From Micromussa lordhowensis (taxonomy: Eukaryota; Cnidaria; Anthozoa; Scleractinia; Lobophylliidae): DNA of 64,000 bases. Made by a program: the position numbers and the translations under genes. The notes beneath the pieces were generated by a model, which saw only the letters and a list, made by a program, of their open reading frames with translations, was not told where the DNA came from and searched no databases. Positions 26,069 to 38,548 of the stretch are shown piece after piece. The stretch spans positions 15,340,849 through 15,404,848 of the forward strand of contig OZ026606.1 in assembly GCA_964020085.1 (NCBI GenBank), written 5' to 3'. The first letter of the stretch is position 1, and every line of letters begins with the position of its first letter.

Positions 26069-28039
26069 TCATCTCCTAATTAGAATGCACTTGAAGTGCA
26101 AACATAGGAGAACATTTTGCTGCAAACCGCGGCTCCATAAGTTTCCGTAGAGCAGAGTTATGACAAATTTGGCAAAGACACCTAAATCGGCCATTTTCTG
26201 AGATTTTGCCAAGGGGGGACCAAGGCAAAATGGCCAAAAAAGTAGGCCGACTATGGGGGCTTCAAAAACACCCTGGCGCAAATCGCATCATCTCCTAATT
26301 AGAATGCACTTGAAGTGCAAACATAGGAGAACATTTTGCTGCAAACCGCGGCTCCATAAGTGTCCGTAGAGCAGAGTTATGACAAATTTGGCAAAGACAC
26401 CTAAATCGGCCATTTTCTTAGATTTTGCCAAGGGGGGACCAAGGCAAAATGGCCAAAAAAGTAGGCTGACTATGGGGGCTTCAAAAACACCCTGGCGCAA
26501 ATCGCATCATCTCCTAATTAGAATGCACTTAAAGTGCAAACATAGGAGAACATTTTGCTGCAAACCGCGGCTCCATAAGTGTCCGTAGAGCAGAGTTATG
26601 ACAAATTTGGCAAAGACACCTAAATCGGCCATTTTCTGAGATTTTGCCAAGGGGGGACCAAGGCAAAATGGCCAAAAAAGTAGGCCGACTATGGGGGCTT
26701 CAAAACCACCCTGGCGCAAATCGCATCATCTCCTAATTAGAATGCACTTGAAGTGCAAACATAGGAGAACATTTTGCTGCAAACCGCGGCTCCATAAGTT
26801 TCCGTAGACCAGAGTTATGACAAATTTGGCAAAGACACCTAAATCGGCCATTTTCTGAGATTTTGCCAAGGGGGGACCAAGGCAAAATGGCCAAAAAAGT
26901 AGGCCGACTATGGGGGCTTCAAAAACACCCTGGCGCAAATCGCATCATCTCCTAATTAGAATGCACTTGAAGTGCAAACATAGGAGAACATTTTGCTGCA
27001 AACCGCGGCTCCATAAGTGTCCGTAGAGCAGAGTTATGACAAATTTGGCAAAGACACCTAAATCGGCCATTTTCTTAGATTTTGCCAAGGGGGGACCAAG
27101 GCAAAATGGCCAAAAAAGTAGGCTGACTATGGGGGCTTCAAAAACACCCTGGCGCAAATCGCATCATCTCCTAATTAGAATGCACTTGAAGTGCAAACAT
27201 AGGAGAACATTTTGCTGCAAACCGCGGCTCCATAAGTGTCCGTAGAGCAGAGTTATGACAAATTTGGCAAAGACACCTAAATCGGCCATTTTCTGAGATT
27301 TTGCCAAGGGGGGACCAAGGCAAAATGGCCAAAAAAGTAGGCCGACTATGGGGGCTTCAAAAACACCCTGGCGCAAATCGCATCATCTCCTAATTAGAAT
27401 GCACTTGAAGTGCAAACATAGGAGAACATTTTGCTGCAAACCGCGGCTCCATAAGTTTCCGTAGAGCAGAGTTATGACAAATTTGGCAAAGACACCTAAA
27501 TCGGCCATTTTCTGAGATTTTGCCAAGGGGGGACCAAGGCAAAATGGCCAAAAAAGTAGGCCGACTATGGGGGCTTCAAAAACACCCTGGCGCAAATCGC
27601 ATCATCTCCTAATTAGAATGCACTTGAAGTGCAAACATAGGAGAACATTTTGCTGCAAACCGCGGCTCCATAAGTGTCCGTAGAGCAGAGTTATGACAAA
27701 TTTGGCAAAGACACCTAAATCGGCCATTTTCTGAGATTTTGCCAAGGGGGGACCAAGGCAAAATGGCCAAAAAAGTAGGCCGACTATGGGGGCTTCAAAA
27801 ACACCCTGGCGCAAATCGCATCATCTCCTAATTAGAATGCACTTGAAGTGCAAACATAGGAGAACATTTTGCTGCAAACCGCGGCTCCATAAGTGTCCGT
27901 AGAGCAGAGTTATGACAAATTTGGCAAAGACACCTAAATCGGCCATTTTCTGAGATTTTGCCAAGGGGGGACCAAGGCAAAATGGCCAAAAAAGTAGGCC
28001 GACTATGGGGGCTTCAAAAACACCCTGGCGCAAATCGCA

Positions 28040-28260
28040 TCATCTCCTAATTAGAATGCACTTGAAGTGCAAACATAGGAGAACATTTTGCTGCAAACCG
28101 CGGCTCCATAAGTGTCCGTAGAGCAGAGTTATGACAAATTTGGCAAAGACACCTAAATCGGCCATTTTCTGAGATTTTGCCAAGGGGGGACCAAGGCAAA
28201 ATGGCCAAAAAAGTAGGCCGACTATGGGGGCTTCAAAAACACCCTGGCGCAAAAAAAGCA
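28040..28260 (+). repeat. 221-bp monomer with expanded A run
   Basis: Near its right end the usual AAATC is replaced by seven A (28251-28257), a net gain of 2 bp. As a side effect an ATG comes into frame with the minus-strand open frame, in this copy only. A combined substitution and slippage event, or a local sequencing error in a homopolymer, could explain it. Confidence 0.8.
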
Positions 28261-29574
28261 TCATCTCCTAATTAGAATGCACTTGAAGTGCAAACATAGG
28301 AGAACATTTTGCTGCAAACCGCGGCTCCATAAGTGTCCGTAGAGCAGAGTTATGACAAATTTGGCAAAGACACCTAAATCGGCCATTTTCTGAGATTTTG
28401 CCAAGGGGGGACCAAGGCAAAATGGCCAAAAAAGTAGGCCGACTATGGGGGCTTCAAAAACACCCTGGCGCAAATCGCATCATCTCCTAATTAGAATGCA
28501 CTTGAAGTGCAAACATAGGAGAACATTTTGCTGCAAACCGCGGCTCCATAAGTGTCCGTAGAGCAGAGTTATGACAAATTTGGCAAAGACACCTAAATCG
28601 GCCATTTTCTGAGATTTTGCCAAGGGGGGACCAAGGCAAAATGGCCAAAAAAGTAGGCCGACTATGGGGGCTTCAAAAACACCCTGGCGCAAATCGCATC
28701 ATCTCCTAATTAGAATGCACTTGAAGTGCAAACATAGGAGAACATTTTGCTGCAAACCGCGGCTCCATAAGTTTCCGTAGAGCAGAGTTATGACAAATTT
28801 GGCAAAGACACCTAAATCGGCCATTTTCTGAGATTTTGCCAAGGGGGGACCAAGGCAAAATGGCCAAAAAAGTAGGCCGACTATGGGGGCTTCAAAAACA
28901 CCCTGGCGCAAATCGCATCATCTCCTAATTAGAATGCACTTGAAGTGCAAACATAGGAGAACATTTTGCTGCAAACCGCGGCTCCATAAGTGTCCGTAGA
29001 GCAGAGTTATGACAAATTTGGCAAAGACACCTAAATCGGCCATTTTCTTAGATTTTGCCAAGGGGGGACCAAGGCAAAATGGCCAAAAAAGTAGGCTGAC
29101 TATGGGGGCTTCAAAAACACCCTGGCGCAAATCGCATCATCTCCTAATTAGAATGCACTTGAAGTGCAAACATAGGAGAACATTTTGCTGCAAACCGCGG
29201 CTCCATAAGTGTCCGTAGAGCAGAGTTATGACAAATTTGGCAAAGACACCTAAATCGGCCATTTTCTGAGATTTTGCCAAGGGGGGACCAAGGCAAAATG
29301 GCCAAAAAAGTAGGCCGACTATGGGGGCTTCAAAAACACCCTGGCGCAAATCGCATCATCTCCTAATTAGAATGCACTTGAAGTGCAAACATAGGAGAAC
29401 ATTTTGCTGCAAACCGCGGCTCCATAAGTTTCCGTAGAGCAGAGTTATGACAAATTTGGCAAAGACACCTAAATCGGCCATTTTCTGAGATTTTACCAAG
29501 GGGTGACCAAGGCAAAATGGCCAAAAAAGTAGGCCGACTATGGGGGCTTCAAAAACACCCTGGCGCAAATCGCA

Positions 29575-29793
29575 TCATCTTCTTATTCGATTGCACTTGA
29601 AGTGCAAACATAGGAGAACATTTTGCTGCAAACCGCGGCTCCATAAGTGTCCGTAGAGCAGAGTTATGACAAATTTGGCAAAGACACCTAAATCGGCCAT
29701 TTTCTGAGATTTTGCCAAGGGGGGACCAAGGCAAAATGGCCAAAAAAGTAGGCCGACTATGGGGGCTTCAAAAACACCCTGGCGCAAATCGCA
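29575..29793 (+). repeat. Monomer with four clustered substitutions
   Basis: Within positions 7-17 this copy has T for C at 7, T for A at 10, C for A at 14 and T for A at 17, which destroys CTAATTAG. Elsewhere it follows the consensus. The neighbour at 29356 also carries two private changes near 29495 and 29504. Such clustering is unlike the scattered single changes elsewhere and suggests conversion from a diverged copy outside the window. Confidence 0.8.
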
Positions 29794-31326
29794 TCATCTC
29801 CTAATTAGAATGCACTTGAAGTGCAAACATAGGAGAACATTTTGCTGCAAACCGCGGCTCCATAAGTGTCCGTAGAGCAGAGTTATGACAAATTTGGCAA
29901 AGACACCTAAATCGGCCATTTTCTGAGATTTTGCCAAGGGGGGACCAAGGCAAAATGGCCAAAAAAGTAGGCCGACTATGGGGGCTTCAAAACCACCCTG
30001 GCGCAAATCGCATCATCTCCTAATTAGAATGCACTTGAAGTGCAAACATAGGAGAACATTTTGCTGCAAACCGCGGCTCCATAAGTGTCCGTAGAGCAGA
30101 GTTATGACAAATTTGGCAAAGACACCTAAATCGGCCATTTTCTTAGATTTTGCCAAGGGGGGACCAAGGCAAAATGGCCAAAAAAGTAGGCCGACTATGG
30201 GGGCTTCAAAAACACCCTGGCGCAAATCGCATCATCTCCTAATTAGAATGCACTTGAAGTGCAAACATAGGAGAACATTTTGCTGCAAACCGCGGCTCCA
30301 TAAGTGTCCGTAGAGCAGAGTTATGACAAATTTGGCAAAGACACCTAAATCGGCCATTTTCTGAGATTTTGCCAAGGGGGGACCAAGGCAAAATGGCCAA
30401 AAAAGTAGGCCGACTATGGGGGCTTCAAAAACACCCTGGCGCAAATCGCATCATCTCCTAATTAGAATGCACTTGAAGTGCAAACATAGGAGAACATTTT
30501 GCTGCAAACCGCGGCTCCATAAGTGTCCGTAGAGCAGAGTTATGACAAATTTGGCAAAGACACCTAAATCGGCCATTTTCTGAGATTTTGCCAAGGGGGG
30601 ACCAAGGCAAAATGGCCAAAAGAGTAGGCCGACTATGGGGGCTTCAAAAACACCCTGGCGCAAATCGCATCATCTCCTAATTAGAATGCACTTGAAGTGC
30701 AAACATAGGAGAACATTTTGCTGCAAACCGCGGCTCCATAAGTGTCCGTAGAGCAGAGTTATGACAAATTTGGCAAAGACACCTAAATCGGCCATTTTCT
30801 GAGATTTTGCCAAGGGGGGACCAAGGCAAAATGGCCAAAAAAGTAGGCTGACTATGGGGGCTTCAAAAACACCCTGGCGCAAATCGCATCATCTCCTAAT
30901 TAGAATGCACTTGAAGTGCAAACATAGGAGAACATTTTGCTGCAAACCGCGGCTCCATAAGTGTCCGTAGAGCAGAGTTATGACAAATTTGGCAAAGACA
31001 CCTAAATCGGCCATTTTCTGAGATTTTGCCAAGGGGGGACCAAGGCAAAATGGCCAAAAAAGTAGGCCGACTATGGGGGCTTCAAAAACACCCTGGCGCA
31101 AATCGCATCATCTCCTAATTAGAATGCACTTGAAGTGCAAACATAGGAGAACATTTTGCTGCAAACCGCGGCTCCATAACTGTCCGTAGAGCAGAGTTAT
31201 GACAAATTTGGCAAAGACACCTAAATCGGCCATTTTCTGAGATTTTGCCAAGGGGTGACCAAGGCAAAATGGCCAAAAAAGTAGGCCGACTATGGGGGCT
31301 TCAAAAACACCCTGGCGCAAATCGCA

Positions 31327-31540
31327 TCATCTCCTAATTAGAATGCACTTGAAGTGCAAACATAGGAGAACATTTTGCTGCAAACCGCGGCTCCATAAGT
31401 GTCCGTAGAGCAGAGTTATGACAAATTTGGCAAAGACACCTAAATCGGCCATTTTCTGAGATTTTGCCAAGGGGGGACCAAAATGGCCAAAAAAGTAGGC
31501 CGACTATGGGGGCTTCAAAAACACCCTGGCGCAAATCGCA
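31327..31540 (+). repeat. 214-bp monomer with 5-bp deletion
   Basis: GACCAAGGCAAAATGG is reduced to GACCAAAATGG near 31480. The lost 5 bp lie between two CAA triplets, consistent with slippage between short direct repeats. The deletion removes part of the right arm of the inner stem (GGCAAAAT). Confidence 0.9.
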
Positions 31541-32416
31541 TCATCTCCTAATTAGAATGCACTTGAAGTGCAAACATAGGAGAACATTTTGCTGCAAACC
31601 GCGGCTCCATAAGTGTCCGTAGAGCAGAGTTATGACAAATTTGGCAAAGACACCTAAATCGGCCATTTTCTGAGATTTTGCCAAGGGGGGACCAAGGCAA
31701 AATGGCCAAAAAAGTAGGCCGACTATGGGGGCTTCAAAAACACCCTGGCGCAAATCGCATCATCTCCTAATTAGAATGCACTTGAAGTGCAAACATAGGA
31801 GAACATTTTGCTGCAAACCGCGGCTCCATAAGTGTCCGTAGAGCAGAGTTATGACAAATTTGGCAAAGACACCTAAATCGGCCATTTTCTGAGATTTTGC
31901 CAAGGGGGGACCAAGGCAAAATGGCCAAAAGAGTAGGCCGACTATGGGGGCTTCAAAAACACCCTGGCGCAAATCGCATCATCTCCTAATTAGAATGCAC
32001 TTGAAGTGCAAACATAGGAGAACATTTTGCTGCAAACCGCGGCTCCATAAGTGTCCGTAGAGCAGAGTTATGACAAATTTGGCAAAGACACCTAAATCGG
32101 CCATTTTCTTAGATTTTGCCAAGGGGGGACCAAGGCAAAATGGCCAAAAAAGTAGGCCGACTATGGGGGCTTCAAAAACACCCTGGCGCAAATCGCATCA
32201 TCTCCTAATTAGAATGCACTTGAAATGCAAACATAGGAGAACATTTTGCTGCAAACCGCGGCTCCATAAGTGTCCGTAGAGCAGAGTTATGACAAATTTG
32301 GCAAAGACACCTAAATCGGCCATTTTCTGAGATTTTGCCAAGGGGGGACCAAGGCAAAATGGCCAAAAAAGTAGGCCGACTATGGGGGCTTCAAAAACAC
32401 CCTGGCGCAAATCGCA

Positions 32417-34606
32417 TCATCTCCTAATTAGAATGCACTTGAAGTGCAAACATAGGAGAACATTTTGCTGCAAACCGCGGCTCCATAAGTGTACGTAGAG
32501 CAGAGTTATGACAAATTTGGCAAAGACACCTAAATCGGCCATTTTCTGAGATTTTGCCAAGGGGGGACCAAGGCAAAATGGCCAAAAAAGTAGGCCGACT
32601 ATGGGGGCTTCAAAAACACCCTGGCGCAAATCGCATCATCTCCTAATTAGAATGCACTTGAAGTGCAAACATAGGAGAACATTTTGCTGCAAACCGCGGC
32701 TCCATAAGTTTCCGTAGAGCAGAGTTATGACAAATTTGGCAAAGACACCTAAATCGGCCATTTTCTGAGATTTTGCCAAGGGGGGACCAAGGCAAAATGG
32801 CCAAAAAAGTAGGCCGACTATGGGGGCTTCAAAAACACCCTGGCGCAAATCGCATCATCTCCTAATTAGAATGCACTTGAAGTGCAAACATAGGAGAACA
32901 TTTTGCTGCAAACCGCGGCTCCATAAGTGTCCGTAGAGCAGAGTTATGACAAATTTGGCAAAGACACCTAAATCGGCCATTTTCTTAGATTTTGCCAAGG
33001 GGGGACCAAGGCAAAATGGCCAAAAAAGTAGGCTGACTATGGGGGCTTCAAAAACACCCTGGCGCAAATCGCATCATCTCCTAATTAGAATGCACTTGAA
33101 GTGCAAACATAGGAGAACATTTTGCTGCAAACCGCGGCTCCATAAGTGTCCGTAGAGCAGAGTTATGACAAATTTGGCAAAGACACCTAAATCGGCCATT
33201 TTCTGAGATTTTGCCAAGGGGGGACCAAGGCAAAATGGCCAAAAAAGTAGGCCGACTATGGGGGCTTCAAAAACACCCTGGCGCAAATCGCATCATCTCC
33301 TAATTAGAATGCACTTGAAGTGCAAACATAGGAGAACATTTTGCTGCAAACCGCGGCTCCATAAGTTTCCGTAGAGCAGAGTTATGACAAATTTGGCAAA
33401 GACACCTAAATCGGCCATTTTCTGAGATTTTGCCAAGGGGGGACCAAGGCAAAATGGCCAAAAAAGTAGGCCGACTATGGGGGCTTCAAAAACACCCTGG
33501 CGCAAATCGCATCATCTCCTAATTAGAATGCACTTGAAGTGCAAACATAGGAGAACATTTTGCTGCAAACCGCGGCTCCATAAGTGTCCGTAGAGCAGAG
33601 TTATGACAAATTTGGCAAAGACACTTAAATCGGCCATTTTCTTAGATTTTGCCAAGGGGGGACCAAGGCAAAATGGCCAAAAAAGTAGGCCGACTATGGG
33701 GGCTTCAAAAACACCCTGGCGCAAATCGCATCATCTCCTAATTAGAATGCACTTGAAGTGCAAACATAGGAGAACATTTTGCTGCAAACCGCGGCTCCAT
33801 AAGTGTCCGTAGAGCAGAGTTATGACAAATTTGGCAAAGACACCTAAATCGGCCATTTTCTGAGATTTTGCCAAGGGGGGACCAAGGCAAAATGGCCAAA
33901 AAAGTAGGCCGACTATGGGGGCTTCAAAAACACCCTGGCGCAAATCGCATCATCTCCTAATTAGAATGCACTTGAAGTGCAAACATAGGAGAACATTTTG
34001 CTGCAAACCGCGGCTCCATAAGTGTCCGTAGAGCAGAGTTATGACAAATTTGGCAAAGACACCTAAATCGGCCATTTTCTGAGATTTTGCCAAGGGGGGA
34101 CCAAGGCAAAATGGCCAAAAAAGTAGGCCGACTATGGGGGCTTCAAAAACACCCTGGCGCAAATCGCATCATCTCCTAATTAGAATGCACTTGAAGTGCA
34201 AACATAGGAGAACATTTTGCTGCAAACCGCGGCTCCATAAGTGTCCGTAGAGCAGAGTTATGACAAATTTGGCAAAGACACCTAAATCGGCCATTTTCTT
34301 AGATTTTGCCAAGGGGGGACCAAGGCAAAATGGCCAAAAAAGTAGGCCGACTATGGGGGCTTCAAAAACACCCTGGCGCAAATCGCATCATCTCCTAATT
34401 AGAATGCACTTAAAGTGCAAACATAGGAGAACATTTTGCTGCAAACCGCGGCTCCATAAGTGTCCGTAGAGCAGAGTTATGACAAATTTGGCAAAGACAC
34501 CTAAATCGGCCATTTTCTGAGATTTTGCCAAGGGGGGACCAAGGCAAAATGGCCAAAAAAGTAGGCCGACTATGGGGGCTTCAAAAACACCCTGGCGCAA
34601 ATCGCA
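32417..34606 (+). repeat. 10-monomer segment duplicated 8322 bp downstream (copy 1)
   Basis: The type order is C with A in GTACG, N, K, C, N, k(114T), C, C, k, P. The same ten-type order occurs at 40739-42928, exactly 38 monomers away. The GTACG change occurs only in these two places in the window, so shared descent is strongly supported. The flanking copies do not match (C at 32198 versus N at 40520). Confidence 0.88.
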
Positions 34607-35920
34607 TCATCTCCTAATTAGAATGCACTTGAAGTGCAAACATAGGAGAACATTTTGCTGCAAACCGCGGCTCCATAAGTTTCCGTAGAGCAGAGTTATG
34701 ACAAATTTGGCAAAGACACCTAAATCGGCCATTTTCTGAGATTTTGCCAAGGGGGGACCAAGGCAAAATGGCCAAAAAAGTAGGCCGACTATGGGGGCTT
34801 CAAAAACACCCTGGCGCAAATCGCATCATCTCCTAATTAGAATGCACTTGAAGTGCAAACATAGGAGAACATTTTGCTGCAAACCGCGGCTCCATAAGTG
34901 TCCGTAGAGCAGAGTTATGACAAATTTGGCAAAGACACTTAAATCGGCCATTTTCTTAGATTTTGCCAAGGGGGGACCAAGGCAAAATGGCCAAAAAAGT
35001 AGGCCGACTATGGGGGCTTCAAAAACACCCTGGCGCAAATCGCATCATCTCCTAATTAGAATGCACTTGAAGTGCAAACATAGGAGAACATTTTGCTGCA
35101 AACCGCGGCTCCATAAGTGTCCGTAGAGCAGAGTTATGACAAATTTGGCAAAGACACCTAAATCGGCCATTTTCTGAGATTTTGCCAAGGGGGGACCAAG
35201 GCAAAATGGCCAAAAAAGTAGGCCGACTATGGGGGCTTCAAAAACACCCTGGCGCAAATCGCATCATCTCCTAATTAGAATGCACTTGAAGTGCAAACAT
35301 AGGAGAACATTTTGCTGCAAACCGCGGCTCCATAAGTGTCCGTAGAGCAGAGTTATGACAAATTTGGCAAAGACACCTAAATCGGCCATTTTCTGAGATT
35401 TTGCCAAGGGGGGACCAAGGCAAAATGGCCAAAAAAGTAGGCCGACTATGGGGGCTTCAAAAACACCCTGGCGCAAATCGCATCATCTCCTAATTAGAAT
35501 GCACTTGAAGTGCAAACATAGGAGAACATTTTGCTGCAAACCGCGGCTCCATAAGTGTCCGTAGAGCAGAGTTATGACAAATTTGGCAAAGACACCTAAA
35601 TCGGCCATTTTCTTAGATTTTGCCAAGGGGGGACCAAGGCAAAATGGCCAAAAAAGTAGGCCGACTATGGGGGCTTCAAAAACACCCTGGCGCAAATCGC
35701 ATCATCTCCTAATTAGAATGCACTTAAAGTGCAAACATAGGAGAACATTTTGCTGCAAACCGCGGCTCCATAAGTGTCCGTAGAGCAGAGTTATGACAAA
35801 TTTGGCAAAGACACCTAAATCGGCCATTTTCTGAGATTTTGCCAAGGGGGGACCAAGGCAAAATGGCCAAAAAAGTAGGCCGACTATGGGGGCTTCAAAA
35901 ACACCCTGGCGCAAATCGCA
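33293..35920 (+). repeat. Hexameric higher-order repeat, two tandem copies (2 x 1314 bp)
   Basis: The order N, k(114T), C, C, k, P occurs at 33293-34606 and again at 34607-35920. The 114T change (33625 and 34939) is found elsewhere only at 41947, inside a third hexamer at 41615-42928. The first hexamer overlaps the right part of the duplicated 10-monomer segment. Confidence 0.88.
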
Positions 35921-36577
35921 TCATCTCCTAATTAGAATGCACTTGAAGTGCAAACATAGGAGAACATTTTGCTGCAAACCGCGGCTCCATAAGTGTCCGT
36001 AGAGCAGAGTTATGACAAATTTGGCAAAGACACCTAAATCGGCCATTTTCTGAGATTTTGCCAAGGGGGGACCAAGGCAAAATGGCCAAAAAAGTAGGCC
36101 GACTATGGGGGCTTCAAAAACACCCTGGCGCAAATCGCATCATCTCCTAATTAGAATGCACTTGAAGTGCAAACATAGGAGAACATTTTGCTGCAAACCG
36201 CGGCTCCATAAGTGTCCGTAGAGCAGAGTTATGACAAATTTGGCAAAGACACCTAAATCGGCCATTTTCTGAGATTTTGCCAAGGGGGGACCAAGGCAAA
36301 ATGGCCAAAAAAGTAGGCCGACTATGGGGGCTTCAAAAACACCCTGGCGCAAATCGCATCATCTCCTAATTAGAATGCACTTGAAGTGCAAACATAGGAG
36401 AACATTTTGCTGCAAACCGCGGCTCCATAAGTGTCCGTAGAGCAGAGTTATGACAAATTTGGCAAAGACACCTAAATCGGCCATTTTCTTAGATTTTGCC
36501 AAGGGGGGACCAAGGCAAAATGGCCAAAAAAGTAGGCTGACTATGGGGGCTTCAAAAACACCCTGGCGCAAATCGCA
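35921..36577 (+). repeat. Spacer monomers C-C-K before the trimer array
   Basis: Two consensus copies and one K copy (36359) join the hexamer pair to the trimer array. I see no private changes in them. Confidence 0.8.
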
Positions 36578-38548
36578 TCATCTCCTAATTAGAATGCACT
36601 TGAAGTGCAAACATAGGAGAACATTTTGCTGCAAACCGCGGCTCCATAAGTGTCCGTAGAGCAGAGTTATGACAAATTTGGCAAAGACACCTAAATCGGC
36701 CATTTTCTGAGATTTTGCCAAGGGGGGACCAAGGCAAAATGGCCAAAAAAGTAGGCCGACTATGGGGGCTTCAAAAACACCCTGGCGCAAATCGCATCAT
36801 CTCCTAATTAGAATGCACTTGAAGTGCAAACATAGGAGAACATTTTGCTGCAAACCGCGGCTCCATAAGTTTCCGTAGAGCAGAGTTATGACAAATTTGG
36901 CAAAGACACCTAAATCGGCCATTTTCTGAGATTTTGCCAAGGGGGGACCAAGGCAAAATGGCCAAAAAAGTAGGCCGACTATGGGGGCTTCAAAAACACC
37001 CTGGCGCAAATCGCATCATCTCCTAATTAGAATGCACTTGAAGTGCAAACATAGGAGAACATTTTGCTGCAAACCGCGGCTCCATAAGTGTCCGTAGAGC
37101 AGAGTTATGACAAATTTGGCAAAGACACCTAAATCGGCCATTTTCTTAGATTTTGCCAAGGGGGGACCAAGGCAAAATGGCCAAAAAAGTAGGCTGACTA
37201 TGGGGGCTTCAAAAACACCCTGGCGCAAATCGCATCATCTCCTAATTAGAATGCACTTGAAGTGCAAACATAGGAGAACATTTTGCTGCAAACCGCGGCT
37301 CCATAAGTGTCCGTAGAGCAGAGTTATGACAAATTTGGCAAAGACACCTAAATCGGCCATTTTCTGAGATTTTGCCAAGGGGGGACCAAGGCAAAATGGC
37401 CAAAAAAGTAGGCCGACTATGGGGGCTTCAAAAACACCCTGGCGCAAATCGCATCATCTCCTAATTAGAATGCACTTGAAGTGCAAACATAGGAGAACAT
37501 TTTGCTGCAAACCGCGGCTCCATAAGTTTCCGTAGAGCAGAGTTATGACAAATTTGGCAAAGACACCTAAATCGGCCATTTTCTGAGATTTTGCCAAGGG
37601 GGGACCAAGGCAAAATGGCCAAAAAAGTAGGCCGACTATGGGGGCTTCAAAAACACCCTGGCGCAAATCGCATCATCTCCTAATTAGAATGCACTTGAAG
37701 TGCAAACATAGGAGAACATTTTGCTGCAAACCGCGGCTCCATAAGTGTCCGTAGAGCAGAGTTATGACAAATTTGGCAAAGACACCTAAATCGGCCATTT
37801 TCTTAGATTTTGCCAAGGGGGGACCAAGGCAAAATGGCCAAAAAAGTAGGCTGACTATGGGGGCTTCAAAAACACCCTGGCGCAAATCGCATCATCTCCT
37901 AATTAGAATGCACTTGAAGTGCAAACATAGGAGAACATTTTGCTGCAAACCGCGGCTCCATAAGTGTCCGTAGAGCAGAGTTATGACAAATTTGGCAAAG
38001 ACACCTAAATCGGCCATTTTCTGAGATTTTGCCAAGGGGGGACCAAGGCAAAATGGCCAAAAAAGTAGGCCGACTATGGGGGCTTCAAAAACACCCTGGC
38101 GCAAATCGCATCATCTCCTAATTAGAATGCACTTGAAGTGCAAACATAGGAGAACATTTTGCTGCAAACCGCGGCTCCATAAGTTTCCGTAGAGCAGAGT
38201 TATGACAAATTTGGCAAAGACACCTAAATCGGCCATTTTCTGAGATTTTGCCAAGGGGGGACCAAGGCAAAATGGCCAAAAAAGTAGGCCGACTATGGGG
38301 GCTTCAAAAACACCCTGGCGCAAATCGCATCATCTCCTAATTAGAATGCACTTGAAGTGCAAACATAGGAGAACATTTTGCTGCAAACCGCGGCTCCATA
38401 AGTGTCCGTAGAGCAGAGTTATGACAAATTTGGCAAAGACACCTAAATCGGCCATTTTCTTAGATTTTGCCAAGGGGGGACCAAGGCAAAATGGCCAAAA
38501 AAGTAGGCTGACTATGGGGGCTTCAAAAACACCCTGGCGCAAATCGCA
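36578..38548 (+). repeat. Trimeric higher-order repeat C-N-K, three perfect copies (3 x 657 bp)
   Basis: The order C, N, K repeats at 36578, 37235 and 37892. A fourth trimer at 38549 ends in k instead of K. I see no private differences among the three copies, so they look very recently amplified. Single C-N-K or K-C-N units elsewhere (28480, 26945, 32855) suggest that this trimer is the basic higher-order unit of domain III. Confidence 0.9.

Larger units (their letters stand above)
26069..32416 (+). repeat. Mosaic N/K/G/k region with most of the indels
   Basis: The order is N, K, G(P), N, K, C, N, five C-like copies (28040 is 221 bp), N, K, C, N, a mutated C (29575), G, k, C, C, S, C, C, a 214-bp copy, C, C, k, C. 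Two copies (29356, 31108) share a G-to-T change in the six-G run and lie 1752 bp apart. Two others (30451, 31760) share A-to-G in the six-A run. No simple higher-order period holds for the whole stretch. Confidence 0.75.
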
